From CAZXWN01 sp964644695 [NCBI: uncultured bacterium] (GTDB lineage Bacteria; UBP4; UBA4092), in the NCBI GenBank assembly GCA_964644695.1, contig CAZXWN010000006.1, forward strand, positions 1-64,000: a DNA stretch of 64,000 nucleotides, in the 5' to 3' direction. Position numbers and translations under genes: made by a program. The notes below the pieces were generated by a model. The model made no database searches. It had not been told where the DNA came from and saw nothing but the letters and a program-made list of their open reading frames with translations. Below, one piece after another: positions 1 through 9,014 of this stretch; the first letter of the stretch is position 1, and every line of letters starts with the position of its first letter.

Positions 1-45
1 GAATCAGTTACGGAGCAACTCCGAGCAGGTCCGTGGATGGTTCGT
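1..45 (+). repeat. 47-bp palindromic intergenic repeat, copy 1 (cut by window edge)
   Basis: First of four copies of a dispersed palindrome. The left arm (1-14, ending ACGGA) is divergent and lacks its outer bases because the window begins here. The 15-nt loop is 15-29 and contains CTCCGAGCAG; the right arm is 30-45 (TCCGTGGATGGTTCGT). It lies just downstream of the fetB-like stop codon. Loop orientation is the same as copy 2 and opposite to copies 3 and 4. Confidence 0.8.
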
Positions 46-59
46 CAGGGGTGGTGGGA

Positions 60-857
60 TTATTTAGAGGGTTTGAAGATGTTCGGATTCAGAGTCCCGT
101 AAGGGGTAAAACTGGTCTTCCGAGTTAACCAGAGTCCGATAAAGACGGTTATCGCTGTTCCTGAGAAAATGGCAAGGAAGATGGCAATCTGGTATTTGAT
201 AGCTGTCATGGGGGACGCCCCGCCTAAAATGGCACCGGTCATCATTCCTGGCAGGGATACCAGTCCCAAGGTGGCCATTGTCGCCACTGTGGGGGCCATA
301 GCCGCCCGAAAGGAATCCCGTAGATAATGCCGGGTGGCTTCAGACAAAGTCGCACCCTGTGCCAGTGTGAGTTGGAATGCCTTTTCATTTCGCCGGATGG
401 ATTCATAAAACTGTTTGATTCCCACAATGTCTGCCCGCAGACAGTTCCCCAGAATCATCCCTCCAATGGGAATGGCATACTGGGCATCCAATGGGTTGGG
501 TCGATTGAGTATCGGAACAACAAAAAAGAGGGTAGGAATAACGGTTCCCAATCCTAAAGCTGCTATCAAAGGCCAGATAAAAGGTTTGATTCGTAATTGA
601 CACCCCTGAATAATGGATAAGTCAGCCACTAAGACCATAATAATCAGCCATATTGAAGTAAGCCAGAAGCTGTTTAACTTAAAAACTACCTCAAGATATA
701 ACCCTACCAGGAGAAGCTGAACCGTCATTCGGATAACAGAGATAATGGATTCCTTGATTAACGGGATCCGGTACCATAACATGACCGCCAGAGGAAATGC
801 CAGTAACAGATAGGCTGCTGCCAGTCCTTCGAAGGTGATATCTGAAGTGCCCGTCAT
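60..857 (-). CDS. fetB: FetB-like ABC transporter permease (UPF0014)
   Basis: A 265-aa polytopic inner-membrane protein of the UPF0014/FetB family, whose E. coli member forms an iron exporter with FetA. About seven hydrophobic segments span the protein, and the family-typical stretches GGMILGNCLRAD and LPGMMTGAILGG are present. The length matches the family. The start codon overlaps the end of the ATPase gene in an ATGA arrangement, so the two are translationally coupled. It is the last gene of its operon and is followed by a palindromic repeat. Family membership is clear; the substrate (iron or another metal or compound) is inferred from E. coli and not shown by the sequence. Confidence 0.9.
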   Translation of the reverse strand: MTGTSDITFEGLAAAYLLLAFPLAVMLWYRIPLIKESIISVIRMTVQLLLVGLYLEVVFKLNSFWLTSIWLIIMVLVADLSIIQGCQLRIKPFIWPLIAALGLGTVIPTLFFVVPILNRPNPLDAQYAIPIGGMILGNCLRADIVGIKQFYESIRRNEKAFQLTLAQGATLSEATRHYLRDSFRAAMAPTVATMATLGLVSLPGMMTGAILGGASPMTAIKYQIAIFLAIFSGTAITVFIGLWLTRKTSFTPYGTLNPNIFKPSK

Positions 858-1495
858 TCTTGATGATTTCCTTTCAAGGGAATCAAATGGTCGGGATAAT
901 AAAATCCTTCCCGGTCGTGACTGATAGCCAGTACTGTTACATCGGACTGTTCATCAAACCAGGTTTTTACCGCTTTTTTACTGTCAGCATCCAGCGCCGA
1001 AGTTACTTCATCTAAAAGAAAGATTTTACGGTTTAACAATATGGACATGATGAGGGCAACTCTTTGTTTCTCTCCGCCGGATAACTGGGTAATATCCTTA
1101 TCCAGTAAATCCGATGTCAGGAGAAACCGGTCAAACAATTCCGGGATATTATTCAGATTATTTTTCAGGGATTGGTTGGCTTGAAACTGAAAGGGCCGGG
1201 TAATAACTTCCCGGACCTGTCCTGCTTCCATCTCGGGTTCCTGGGGGACATAGGCCAGTTCCCTCCTCAATTTCCAGATGGTATTGGCGGACATCAATGT
1301 GCCTTTGACTTGAATCGTTCCTGATTGGGGTATGACAAACCCCAGGATGGCTTTTAATAATGTGGATTTACCGGCACCTGACGGGCCGGATAATGATGCC
1401 TTCTGACCTGACATGAGGGACAGGGATAATCGGTCTATGACCGTTTTATCGCCGAATTGTATGGTTAGATTTTTAACATCTAATACAGGAGTCAT
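854..1495 (-). CDS. fetA: FetA-like ABC transporter ATP-binding protein
   Basis: A 213-aa nucleotide-binding subunit. Walker A is GPSGAGKS (37-44), the Q-loop glutamine is about 85, the signature is LSGGEKQR (138-145), Walker B is IFLLDE (158-163) and the switch histidine is in ISHD (193). The small size is normal for FetA. It is paired with the UPF0014 permease through a 4-base overlap. The start is supported by an AGGA about 5 nt upstream. By analogy with E. coli FetAB it would power metal export; the sequence proves only an ABC ATPase bound to this permease family. Confidence 0.9.
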   Translation of the reverse strand: MTPVLDVKNLTIQFGDKTVIDRLSLSLMSGQKASLSGPSGAGKSTLLKAILGFVIPQSGTIQVKGTLMSANTIWKLRRELAYVPQEPEMEAGQVREVITRPFQFQANQSLKNNLNNIPELFDRFLLTSDLLDKDITQLSGGEKQRVALIMSILLNRKIFLLDEVTSALDADSKKAVKTWFDEQSDVTVLAISHDREGFYYPDHLIPLKGNHQE

Positions 1496-1535
1496 ATCAT
1501 CCTGAATTATATCAGAATCATTTTTCTCAATAGTT

Positions 1536-4500
1536 CTAATCGACTTTGACCGGAATGGCTTCTTTTAATTTTGCAGCCAGATTCGTATCTTCCGCTTTTA
1601 ATATCTGATACTGGGCTATGGCATTGGTGTAGTCTCGATTGTTTGCATATGCCAGACCTAATTGCAGGATGGTCTCCATATCTCCCGGACTTAATCGCAG
1701 GGACTCCTGAAGTTCACGGAGGGCATCCTCATGCCGCTTGATTTTACTGTACACCATTCCGGCATACCGGTGAGCTTCTGCTGACTGGGGTGCCATCTGG
1801 AGGGCCTGCTGAATCAGGGTATCGGCCTCAGTGGCTTTATTCATTTGAGCTTTTACCCACGCCAGGCGGTAAACAGATTCCGAGGAGTTGGGGTTTAGCT
1901 GATGCGCCTTGGTGTAATTCTTGACGGCTTCTTCCAGCTTATTTGCCCGTTCATTTCCTATCCCCATTGCCAAATAGACTTCGGGAGAATTGGGTGATAG
2001 TTTGATAGCTTCTTTTAATATTGTCTGAGCCAGGGTATCCTCTTCAATTTTCATATATAAAAGGCTTAACTGAACATGGGCTTCGGCCATTTTGGGATTT
2101 ACCCTGATACAGTTTTTGAAGGCGTCTATGGCCTCGCCATACTGGGATAGTTTGGTGTAAGCCACCCCTTCCAGATAACTGGCAGACGTATTATCAGGCT
2201 GAAGTTTCATGACTTGTTGATAAGCCTTGATGGCCTCAGGATATTGTCCTAATCGGGTGTAAGTTACTCCCTGTCCATACCAGCCGTCCACCAGATTCTT
2301 GTTTGCTCTGATGGCATTATTGTAGGCATTCAGGGCGTCCTGAAGTTGTCCCTGCTGCGTATAGACTTCGCCCAGTTTTAGGTAGGCCTGTCCGTAATTG
2401 TTGTTATATAAAAGTGCCGCCTTGTAGGCATCAATGGCCCCCTGAGAATCATCCGTCATGGCTCGGACTAATCCCAGGTGATAATGGGTTTCTGGAAGTT
2501 TGGGGCCAAGTTCCACCGCCTTGGTCATCGCATCAATGGCACTGGACATATCTTTCAATCCAATATAGGACAAACCAATCAATATCTGTGCACTGGGTAA
2601 ATTTGCCTTATATGAGAGGGCGACTTGTGCGATGGCAATAGCGTCTGCATATTTGCCTGTATTATTGTAGATTCGGCCTAATGCCAGCATGGCATCAGTA
2701 TAATCTGCTTTATATTTAATGGCCTGTTTGAGTGAGCTGATAGCCTGGTCCGGTTGTTTCATCCTGTATTGTACTAATCCGAGATGATAGAGGGCCTGAG
2801 TATAGTTGTATTGCGTGTTGATGGCATCTCGATAGGATTTCTCTGCATCAACGAGCCGGTTTTGTTTCTCATAGACATTCCCTAACTGGAAATGGGCTTC
2901 TGTATAATCTGGCTTTTGGCGGATGGCCTGAAGATAAGCACCAATGGCATCCTGATACAATCCCTGAGTTGCGTATGTGTTTCCTAATTGCAAACTGGAT
3001 CGGTAATAAGAGGGTTTCAAGCGAAGTGCTTGTGTGAAGGCATTTCGGGCACCTTGATAATCTTTATTATCCAGACATACCAGGCCCAAAGCATGATGGG
3101 CTTCGACGAGTAAAGGCCGTTTGATGGTCAGTTCTTTGAAAATCTGGATAGCCTCTTTATATTGTGTCAAATCTCTGTAAACCAGGCCTAAGTTATACTC
3201 TGCGTTGAAATAATCGGGTTGTAACGAAAGGGCTTTTTGATAGGCATTCTGCGCATCTGTATATTTTTCCAATAATCGGGAAGCAATCCCCAGATTGTAC
3301 CAGGCTTCTGTCCAGTCGGGTTTCAGACGGACAGCTTCCTTGAAAGAGTTTTCTGCCTGTTGGTTTTCTTCCAAGCGAAGAGAAATAATCCCACTGTCAT
3401 AATGGTATCGAGGATTATTGGGCTGGAGTGACAGGGCCTTCTGTACGGCTTCAAAGGCTTTGGCATAGTCTTGCTGCCGGGCATAACCCATCCCCATGGC
3501 CTCATGGGCCTCTGGTGCGTCGGGTTTGATACGGATGGCCTCTGCTGCGGATTTGACGCTGTCTCGATATTTCTTCTCAGCATAATAGGCGCAGGCCAGT
3601 TCAAGATGCGCCTGATAGGAATAACTATCTTTTTTGATGGCCTTTTTCAGGACCTGGATAGCACGGTTATTTTCTTTTTCTCGACGATAAATATGTGCCA
3701 GGTAAATCGATGCCGGAGTGTAATCGGGTTGAATCTCTAATACGGATTCGAAGGCCTTTTGGGCTAATCGATACTGTTTGTCAGTATATAAACTGATTCC
3801 CAGATTGTATTGTGCATCTACCCAGCCAGGATGGATTTTCACGGCCTGTTGATATTCCTTAATGGCATTTTTTATATCCTGATTTTTGTGGTCCAGATAT
3901 CCCAGCCGGAACCATGCTTCCGCCATCCCCGGTCTGTTTTGAATGATGGTTTGATAACACTGTCGAGCTTCGACATTCTTGTTTTGGAGTTCCAGTAATC
4001 GGCCTAATTCGTATTGTGCCTGTACTAATCCCGGTTTGATTCTTACGGCTTGTTGGAAGGAAGCTTGTGCCTCTACGGGTTTCTTCTGGATTTGTTGGAT
4101 GATGCCCGTGTAATATAACGCTTCCGGGAGTGCCGGATTTTGCGTCAGGAGGGTGGTCAGTATTTGTTGTGCTTCGGAAGTCTTTTTAGACTGAATCAGG
4201 GCAGAGACTTTTTCCAATCGGGCTGGGGTCTGATAAGTTATGTCAGACTCGGCCTTGGTCAGGGATTCGATGGCTTTTTCGATATTCCCCTCACTCAGCA
4301 GAGATACCCCATTCCAGTAGTCATATTGCGGTGACTTATTCCAAACAGGTGACCCATTCCCCGGCCATTGGGCAAGGGATGTCCATACGGGATTTTTTAA
4401 TTTATCCATCGGGATGTTGCCGGCTGGAATGGCGAGCACCTGGATTTGTTTGTCGCGGGTAATATATAAAGCGATGCCAATCGCTTCTCCTTTTGCATCT

Positions 4501-5033
4501 ATGACAGGAACACCATTATCGGCAGGGGATAGCTTGGTGGATACTTGAAGGAAAGTTTGGCCGGAGGGGACGTCCCGATATGCCGTAATGTACCCTGGTT
4601 GGATCTTGCTGTTACCCAGAGTCCAAACAGCGGATCTATCGATGATGGCCGTTGTTGTAAAAGAAATAATACTAACTTCGTCTGGAGTTTTTTTCGGTTG
4701 GAGGAGCACAAGCTCTGGAGTTACATCACTGACCTGACTGATATCCCATGATTCTCCACCACTTTTGATGAGGCATTTTTTGCCGCCATCAAGAAGGTGT
4801 CTGCCCGTCAGAACCAGGCCCTTGTTGTTGATGATAATCCCTTTTCCCTCACTGAGGGTTTTCCCTTGATTATCACTGACAACAATATCGACAATACCTG
4901 ATTTGCTTTGTTGAACTTCTCCGGGGATAGGTGTCCGGTTTCTGAAATACCAGAAACCGTATCCTGCTCCAGTTAAAAGAAGAACGGTAATCACAATAGT
5001 TATGACTGTGACTCTTCCCGATTTTACTCTCAT
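1536..5033 (-). CDS. Very long TPR protein with degenerate trypsin-like N-terminal domain
   Basis: From the chosen start the protein has 1165 residues. An N-terminal membrane anchor (about 7-30) is followed by a domain resembling HtrA-type trypsin proteases (about 45-215): GKGIIINNKGLVLTGRH holds the histidine (H79), but the aspartate position reads TPELVLL (E107) and the serine motif GNSGGP is replaced by ADNGVP (N173). It is therefore probably not a protease. The rest, about 235-1150, is some 26 tetratricopeptide repeats with the W-LG-Y/A-P periodicity. The ATG at 5033 is preferred over an upstream GTG (5081) because GAAAGAGG precedes it and the anchor then begins normally. A membrane-anchored, outward-facing scaffold is likely; partners are unknown. 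Confidence 0.85.
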   Translation of the reverse strand: MRVKSGRVTVITIVITVLLLTGAGYGFWYFRNRTPIPGEVQQSKSGIVDIVVSDNQGKTLSEGKGIIINNKGLVLTGRHLLDGGKKCLIKSGGESWDISQVSDVTPELVLLQPKKTPDEVSIISFTTTAIIDRSAVWTLGNSKIQPGYITAYRDVPSGQTFLQVSTKLSPADNGVPVIDAKGEAIGIALYITRDKQIQVLAIPAGNIPMDKLKNPVWTSLAQWPGNGSPVWNKSPQYDYWNGVSLLSEGNIEKAIESLTKAESDITYQTPARLEKVSALIQSKKTSEAQQILTTLLTQNPALPEALYYTGIIQQIQKKPVEAQASFQQAVRIKPGLVQAQYELGRLLELQNKNVEARQCYQTIIQNRPGMAEAWFRLGYLDHKNQDIKNAIKEYQQAVKIHPGWVDAQYNLGISLYTDKQYRLAQKAFESVLEIQPDYTPASIYLAHIYRREKENNRAIQVLKKAIKKDSYSYQAHLELACAYYAEKKYRDSVKSAAEAIRIKPDAPEAHEAMGMGYARQQDYAKAFEAVQKALSLQPNNPRYHYDSGIISLRLEENQQAENSFKEAVRLKPDWTEAWYNLGIASRLLEKYTDAQNAYQKALSLQPDYFNAEYNLGLVYRDLTQYKEAIQIFKELTIKRPLLVEAHHALGLVCLDNKDYQGARNAFTQALRLKPSYYRSSLQLGNTYATQGLYQDAIGAYLQAIRQKPDYTEAHFQLGNVYEKQNRLVDAEKSYRDAINTQYNYTQALYHLGLVQYRMKQPDQAISSLKQAIKYKADYTDAMLALGRIYNNTGKYADAIAIAQVALSYKANLPSAQILIGLSYIGLKDMSSAIDAMTKAVELGPKLPETHYHLGLVRAMTDDSQGAIDAYKAALLYNNNYGQAYLKLGEVYTQQGQLQDALNAYNNAIRANKNLVDGWYGQGVTYTRLGQYPEAIKAYQQVMKLQPDNTSASYLEGVAYTKLSQYGEAIDAFKNCIRVNPKMAEAHVQLSLLYMKIEEDTLAQTILKEAIKLSPNSPEVYLAMGIGNERANKLEEAVKNYTKAHQLNPNSSESVYRLAWVKAQMNKATEADTLIQQALQMAPQSAEAHRYAGMVYSKIKRHEDALRELQESLRLSPGDMETILQLGLAYANNRDYTNAIAQYQILKAEDTNLAAKLKEAIPVKVD

Positions 5034-5102
5034 CCCAGAGCCTCTTTCTACCTCAACATTAGTCATGCAATTTACCACCACTCGGGATTTTAAAAAACTC
5101 CC

Positions 5103-5131
5103 ATATAATCTACTTTTTATACCATTTTCAA
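5103..5131 (-). promoter_or_regulatory. Candidate sigma70-type promoter for the TPR gene
   Basis: On the minus strand TTGAAA (5131-5126) is separated by 17 nt from TTATAT (5108-5103), about 70 nt upstream of the TPR start. The -10 is imperfect, so this is only a plausible assignment. Confidence 0.4.
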
Positions 5132-5307
5132 TTAACTTGCAACAGAAAATATTTTTATTAGTGTAAGTCTATTTCATTAGTATGTAAATAGTCAGCTATT
5201 TATTGGCGCTCTTTTCTAAAATGGCTAACTGACGATTGTGTGTATTATGTTAATTGGTTGTAAAAAGGTTGGGGTGAAGATGTGTATTAGAATTGGATTT
5301 ATTGAAG

Positions 5308-6162
5308 TTAAATAGCAGGGGTAGTATGGACCGCTTTTGCCCAGTACCCAAATTGTTTCTGGATTTGTTCAGCCTTCTTTTCAGCTTCTTCCTGAGTACG
5401 GCAAATTCCAAAAATGGAAGACCCGCTCCCGCTCATCAAAACACCTTCACATCCCCACAGAGATAAGGCTTCTTTTATTTCGAGAATGGGCGGATACAGT
5501 GGGAGTGTGACTGATTCAAGTCGGTTGTACAGTAATGCCGACAATTGAGTTCGTTGGTCCAAACGAATACAGTTTAATATGGGTTGGGGTGACTCCGGTC
5601 GATAATAAACCTTTTCATCTAATTGCTGATAAACTTCTTTGGTGCTGACAAACAGGTTGGGATATACCAAGACCATCCAGAATTCTGGTGTCGGCAGATA
5701 TTGGGCGATGACTTCCCCACGCTCAATCGCAAATGCTGTGCCGCCGCGAATAAAAAACGGAACATCCATTCCTAACTGTGCCCCTAAATCCTGCAATGTT
5801 GTTGGAGATAACTTCAGATCCCAAAAGGTATTCAATCCCCGGAGGACCGCTGCTGCATCGCTGCTGCCTCCACCTAAACCCGCTCCAACAGGTATTTCTT
5901 TTTCCAGGTGCATCGAAACCCCTTCTTTGACTGAATACTTTTCTTTCAGTAAGGCGGCGGCTTTCCATACGAGATTGCTCGAATCGACAGGAATTGTATC
6001 GGAGCTGCAGGTTAGTGATATGTCTGAATCAGAAGGATTGAAGGTGAGAGTGTCATAGAGACTGATGGATTGGAAAATAGTAGAAAGGCCGTGGTATCGG
6101 TCAGGTCGTACCCCGGTCACTTCGAGGAATAAATTAATCTTTGCGTATGCTTTTACTTCCAT
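5308..6162 (-). CDS. ispE: 4-diphosphocytidyl-2-C-methyl-D-erythritol kinase
   Basis: IspE phosphorylates CDP-methylerythritol in the MEP route to isoprenoids, in the cytoplasm. The 284-aa protein is a GHMP kinase of normal length. It shows AYAKINL with the catalytic lysine (K8), the ATP-binding glycine loop PVGAGLGGGSSDAA (91-104), the catalytic aspartate in GMDVPFF (D133) and the C-terminal LMSGSGSSIFG motif. No strong Shine-Dalgarno is visible before the ATG. It stands apart from ispF-ispD by about 6 kb on the same strand, with a terminator just upstream, so it probably has its own promoter. Confidence 0.97.
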   Translation of the reverse strand: MEVKAYAKINLFLEVTGVRPDRYHGLSTIFQSISLYDTLTFNPSDSDISLTCSSDTIPVDSSNLVWKAAALLKEKYSVKEGVSMHLEKEIPVGAGLGGGSSDAAAVLRGLNTFWDLKLSPTTLQDLGAQLGMDVPFFIRGGTAFAIERGEVIAQYLPTPEFWMVLVYPNLFVSTKEVYQQLDEKVYYRPESPQPILNCIRLDQRTQLSALLYNRLESVTLPLYPPILEIKEALSLWGCEGVLMSGSGSSIFGICRTQEEAEKKAEQIQKQFGYWAKAVHTTPAI

Positions 6163-6226
6163 CTAATTGACATTTATAGCATAAAATGAGTTTTTGAGCT
6201 TAAAAAAGGAAAGAATACTAGCCATG

Positions 6227-6272
6227 AAAAACCAGTCCCGATTGATTGTGAATCCGAAATCGGGACTGGTTT
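6227..6272 (-). terminator. Rho-independent terminator after the bS22-like gene
   Basis: A perfect 15-bp inverted repeat (AAACCAGTCCCGATT at 6229-6243 and its complement at 6258-6272) with a 14-nt loop. Read on the minus strand it ends in TTTTT, 40 nt downstream of the small ribosomal protein gene. Confidence 0.9.
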
Positions 6273-6311
6273 AATATCCCACATATAAACAAAGGCGAGG
6301 TCGCCTTAATG

Positions 6312-6401
6312 TTATTTCTTTTTATGACGGTCACGACGACGGCGTTTCCGCAGTTTGTGCTTAGCCATTTTGGCGCGTTTGCGTTTTTTTCCGCAGGGCA
6401 T
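6312..6401 (-). CDS. Tiny basic ribosomal protein (bS22 / AURKAIP1-COX24 type)
   Basis: A 29-residue product beginning MPCGKKRKRAKMAKHKLRKR and ending DRHKKK; about two thirds of it is Lys, Arg or His. It has the KR-x-KM-x-KHK-x-(R/K)K-x-R-x-x-R-HKKK pattern of the short AURKAIP1/COX24-domain proteins annotated in Bacteroidota and related to mycobacterial bS22 and mitochondrial mS38, which sit on the small ribosomal subunit near the decoding region. A strong Shine-Dalgarno GGAGGG lies 8 nt before the ATG. It starts 28 nt after the phosphohexomutase stop and is followed by a strong terminator. Gene finders often miss it because of its size. Confidence 0.85.
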   Translation of the reverse strand: MPCGKKRKRAKMAKHKLRKRRRRDRHKKK

Positions 6402-6429
6402 TAGTACAACCCTCCTCTCTTGAAAATGA

Positions 6430-7845
6430 TCAACTGAGTTTCCTAAATGCTTCAAGTACTTTATTTAATTTAGCCTCATCGCGGCTTTCGGCATAACATC
6501 TCAGCAGAGGTTCTGTTCCGGAGGGGCGGACCAGGGTGAATGTTCCATCTTCCAGTTCCCAACCAATTCCATCCACATTTTCTCTGTTTACGATTTTTAG
6601 TCCGGCAAAATCCGCACTGTTTCCCGTCTGGATTTCAGACCAAAGCGCTTCTTTTTTCTCTGGGGTCAGCCGTAAATCTACTCGGCCGGTGCAGAACTTC
6701 CCGTATGTTTTTTCTATGTAGGCTAAAGTTTCCTTCAATGTTTCCTTACGGATAGCGACCATTTCCGTCAACAGCATACAAGCGATGAGCCCATCCTTCT
6801 CGGGCACATGACCCATGATACTGAGTCCGCCGCTTTCCTCCCCACCAATGATAACGGGTTCACTCTCCATCAGTTCACCGATGTATTTGAAACCTACTGG
6901 CGTGACATGGACTTTGACTCCATGCTTTGCAGCCATCGTATCAATCAGGTGTGTAGTGGGTACGGTCCTTACAACAGAACCCTTCCACCCACGGGATTCC
7001 ATCAGGTGCAGAAATAATAGTGCCAATACCTGATTCGGGGTGATGAATGTACCATCACTATCTATAATACCAAAACGATCAGCATCTCCGTCGGTTGCCA
7101 GTCCAAGATTGTACTGGCCGGTTCTCATGGCGGTTAGTAAATCGGGCAGATGTTCTTCGTTTGGTTCAGGAATGTCATTCCCAAAATAGGGGTCTCGCCA
7201 TGAATGCAGGAGGTTCACTCTGACGCCGGCGTCTTGGAGGAGCGTATCCAGATATTCGCGGCCGGTTCCATACAGGACATCCGCAGCAACGGATAGGTTA
7301 GCCTTCCGAATCGCGTCAAGATTGATTTTACTGCGAATTTCTTCCAAGTACCGTGGGCGGATATCTATTTTCTCAATCAGACCCTGTTCGACAGCCTTAT
7401 CCATGTCCATTGATGCGGGTTGGTAGCCGTCAGCCAGAAATTTATTTGCATAATCTTCGATGGTCTTTGTGATTTCAGGAGTTGCTGGGCCTCCCCAGGA
7501 CGGAGAAAACTTAATTCCATTGTAAGTGGCAGGATTATGGCTGGCAGTAAGATTGATGCCGCCCGCTGCCTTCCGAAAACGGATTTCGGAGGCGATAGCC
7601 GGTGTTGGTGTATCGCGAACGGTCAGAAAACTTTTAATTCCTTCGGCGGCAAGTGTCTGGGCCGCAACGGCTGAAAATTCAGCAGACAGGAATCTCGTAT
7701 CATATCCAACAACGACCCCTTGGGAAGCAACACCTGCTTCCTTCAGATAACGAGCAATAGCCGCTGTAACAACACGAACATTTGCAAATGTAAACTCGTC
7801 CGATATGATGGCGCGCCATCCGGATGTGCCAAATTTTATTTTCAT
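6430..7845 (-). CDS. Phosphoglucomutase/phosphomannomutase family protein
   Basis: A 471-aa alpha-D-phosphohexomutase that moves phosphate between C1 and C6 of hexose phosphates through a phosphoserine. All four signature loops are present: catalytic serine in TASHNP (S102), magnesium loop DGDADR (252-257), sugar-recognition loop GEESGG (335-340) and phosphate-binding loop RPSGTEP (440-446). The glutamate-containing GEESGG fits phosphoglucomutase or phosphomannomutase better than GlmM, but the exact substrate cannot be set from sequence. The small ribosomal protein gene follows 28 nt downstream and lpxK lies 25 nt upstream on the same strand, so an operon running from the TPR gene at 10181 to 6312 is possible. 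Confidence 0.93.
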   Translation of the reverse strand: MKIKFGTSGWRAIISDEFTFANVRVVTAAIARYLKEAGVASQGVVVGYDTRFLSAEFSAVAAQTLAAEGIKSFLTVRDTPTPAIASEIRFRKAAGGINLTASHNPATYNGIKFSPSWGGPATPEITKTIEDYANKFLADGYQPASMDMDKAVEQGLIEKIDIRPRYLEEIRSKINLDAIRKANLSVAADVLYGTGREYLDTLLQDAGVRVNLLHSWRDPYFGNDIPEPNEEHLPDLLTAMRTGQYNLGLATDGDADRFGIIDSDGTFITPNQVLALLFLHLMESRGWKGSVVRTVPTTHLIDTMAAKHGVKVHVTPVGFKYIGELMESEPVIIGGEESGGLSIMGHVPEKDGLIACMLLTEMVAIRKETLKETLAYIEKTYGKFCTGRVDLRLTPEKKEALWSEIQTGNSADFAGLKIVNRENVDGIGWELEDGTFTLVRPSGTEPLLRCYAESRDEAKLNKVLEAFRKLS

Positions 7846-7870
7846 GCTGTAAACCTCAAAAGAATAAACA

Positions 7871-9013
7871 TTATAACATGTTTAATGATGCCTGATTTTT
7901 CAATGATATCCGTTGTTGGATGAATTGGCTGAAAGCAGCCTTGTCTTCAGGTTCCATTCGGAGTTCCGGATACATCAGGGGTAAATCGGAATCGGATATA
8001 TAGTCTTTTAATTTTATGACATCTTTTTCTGTGGTGAAAAGACCCTTAGCCCCATATTTTTTAGCTAACTGGTTTAGTTCAGCCCAATCAGCGGGTTGAT
8101 AAGTGTAATGATCGGGATAAGAGAGGGTCTGAACCGGGGTTAAGTCTAAGTCAGTCAAGGTGTTATTGAACCCCACCGGATTTCCAATCCCGGAGAATGC
8201 CAGCAGAGGATTTGGAAGACGACTAAAGGGGATAGACTCGTTTGTGCGAGCGTCTCGAATTGGGCCTAAATGACTGATAAATCTAAATATGGGTTTATGA
8301 ATATGATATTTCAACAGAGTATGTTCCAACTCTGGATAGGTTTCACCGGGCCGAGTACGGGTCAAAATGACAGCTTCCGCCCGTTCAATAGCGGATACAG
8401 GTTCGCGGAGTAGTCCACTGGGAAGCATTCTGCCATATCCAAAAGGATTAGTAACATCCAGTAAAACAAAATCTAAATCTCTGAACAGCTGTCGATGGGA
8501 GAATCCATCATCCAATACAATGATATCTGCCTGATAATCTTTGATGGCGATCTGGCCTGTCTCCCAACGGTTGCTGCCCACCAACAGAACAACTCCTGAC
8601 AGATTTTGCGCCAATAACAAAGGCTCATCTCCCGCGGTTCGCCATGAGGCTCGAATGGCTTCCTGGTCACGGACTAACAGCGGTCCTTTCCCATCCGGTC
8701 GTTTATACCCACGACTGAGAATCGCCACAGTTCGCCCCTCATCTCTCAATAATTCGGCCACATATCGGACAATGGGAGTCTTTCCGGTGCCACCCGTAGT
8801 GATATTGCCGATACAAATAACCGGACACGATAACCGATGCACGGGGAAAATACGATGGTCATACATCATTCCCCGGGTCCAGGTAATGGCAGAATAGGGG
8901 ACAGACAATAAACTCAGTCCCGACCTCAATAGATGTTCAGTAATAGTCTTTGGGGGGTGAGCCAGCCATTGAGCCGGGGTTAAACGAGCTTTCATCCTTG
9001 AATCATCCGTCAT
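7871..9013 (-). CDS. lpxK: Tetraacyldisaccharide 4'-kinase
   Basis: LpxK adds the 4'-phosphate of lipid A at the cytoplasmic face of the inner membrane, so its presence indicates LPS-type outer-membrane lipid. The 380-aa protein has an N-terminal membrane-associated helix, the P-loop motif GNITTGGTGKTP (69-80), LSRGYKR and the downstream LDDGFSHRQL motif with catalytic acidic residues. The ATG at 9013 lies 1 nt after the stop of the upstream TPR gene, suggesting coupling; an internal ATG at 8995 is an alternative. Length is slightly above the E. coli enzyme (about 330), mostly at the ends. Confidence 0.96.
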   Translation of the reverse strand: MTDDSRMKARLTPAQWLAHPPKTITEHLLRSGLSLLSVPYSAITWTRGMMYDHRIFPVHRLSCPVICIGNITTGGTGKTPIVRYVAELLRDEGRTVAILSRGYKRPDGKGPLLVRDQEAIRASWRTAGDEPLLLAQNLSGVVLLVGSNRWETGQIAIKDYQADIIVLDDGFSHRQLFRDLDFVLLDVTNPFGYGRMLPSGLLREPVSAIERAEAVILTRTRPGETYPELEHTLLKYHIHKPIFRFISHLGPIRDARTNESIPFSRLPNPLLAFSGIGNPVGFNNTLTDLDLTPVQTLSYPDHYTYQPADWAELNQLAKKYGAKGLFTTEKDVIKLKDYISDSDLPLMYPELRMEPEDKAAFSQFIQQRISLKNQASLNML

Positions 9014-9014
9014 C

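Noticed and set aside
1536-5081. Repeated DNA in the TPR gene as a CRISPR array or tandem repeat
   Set aside because: The periodicity is 102 bases (34 codons), degenerate at the DNA level, and fully explained by TPR motifs.
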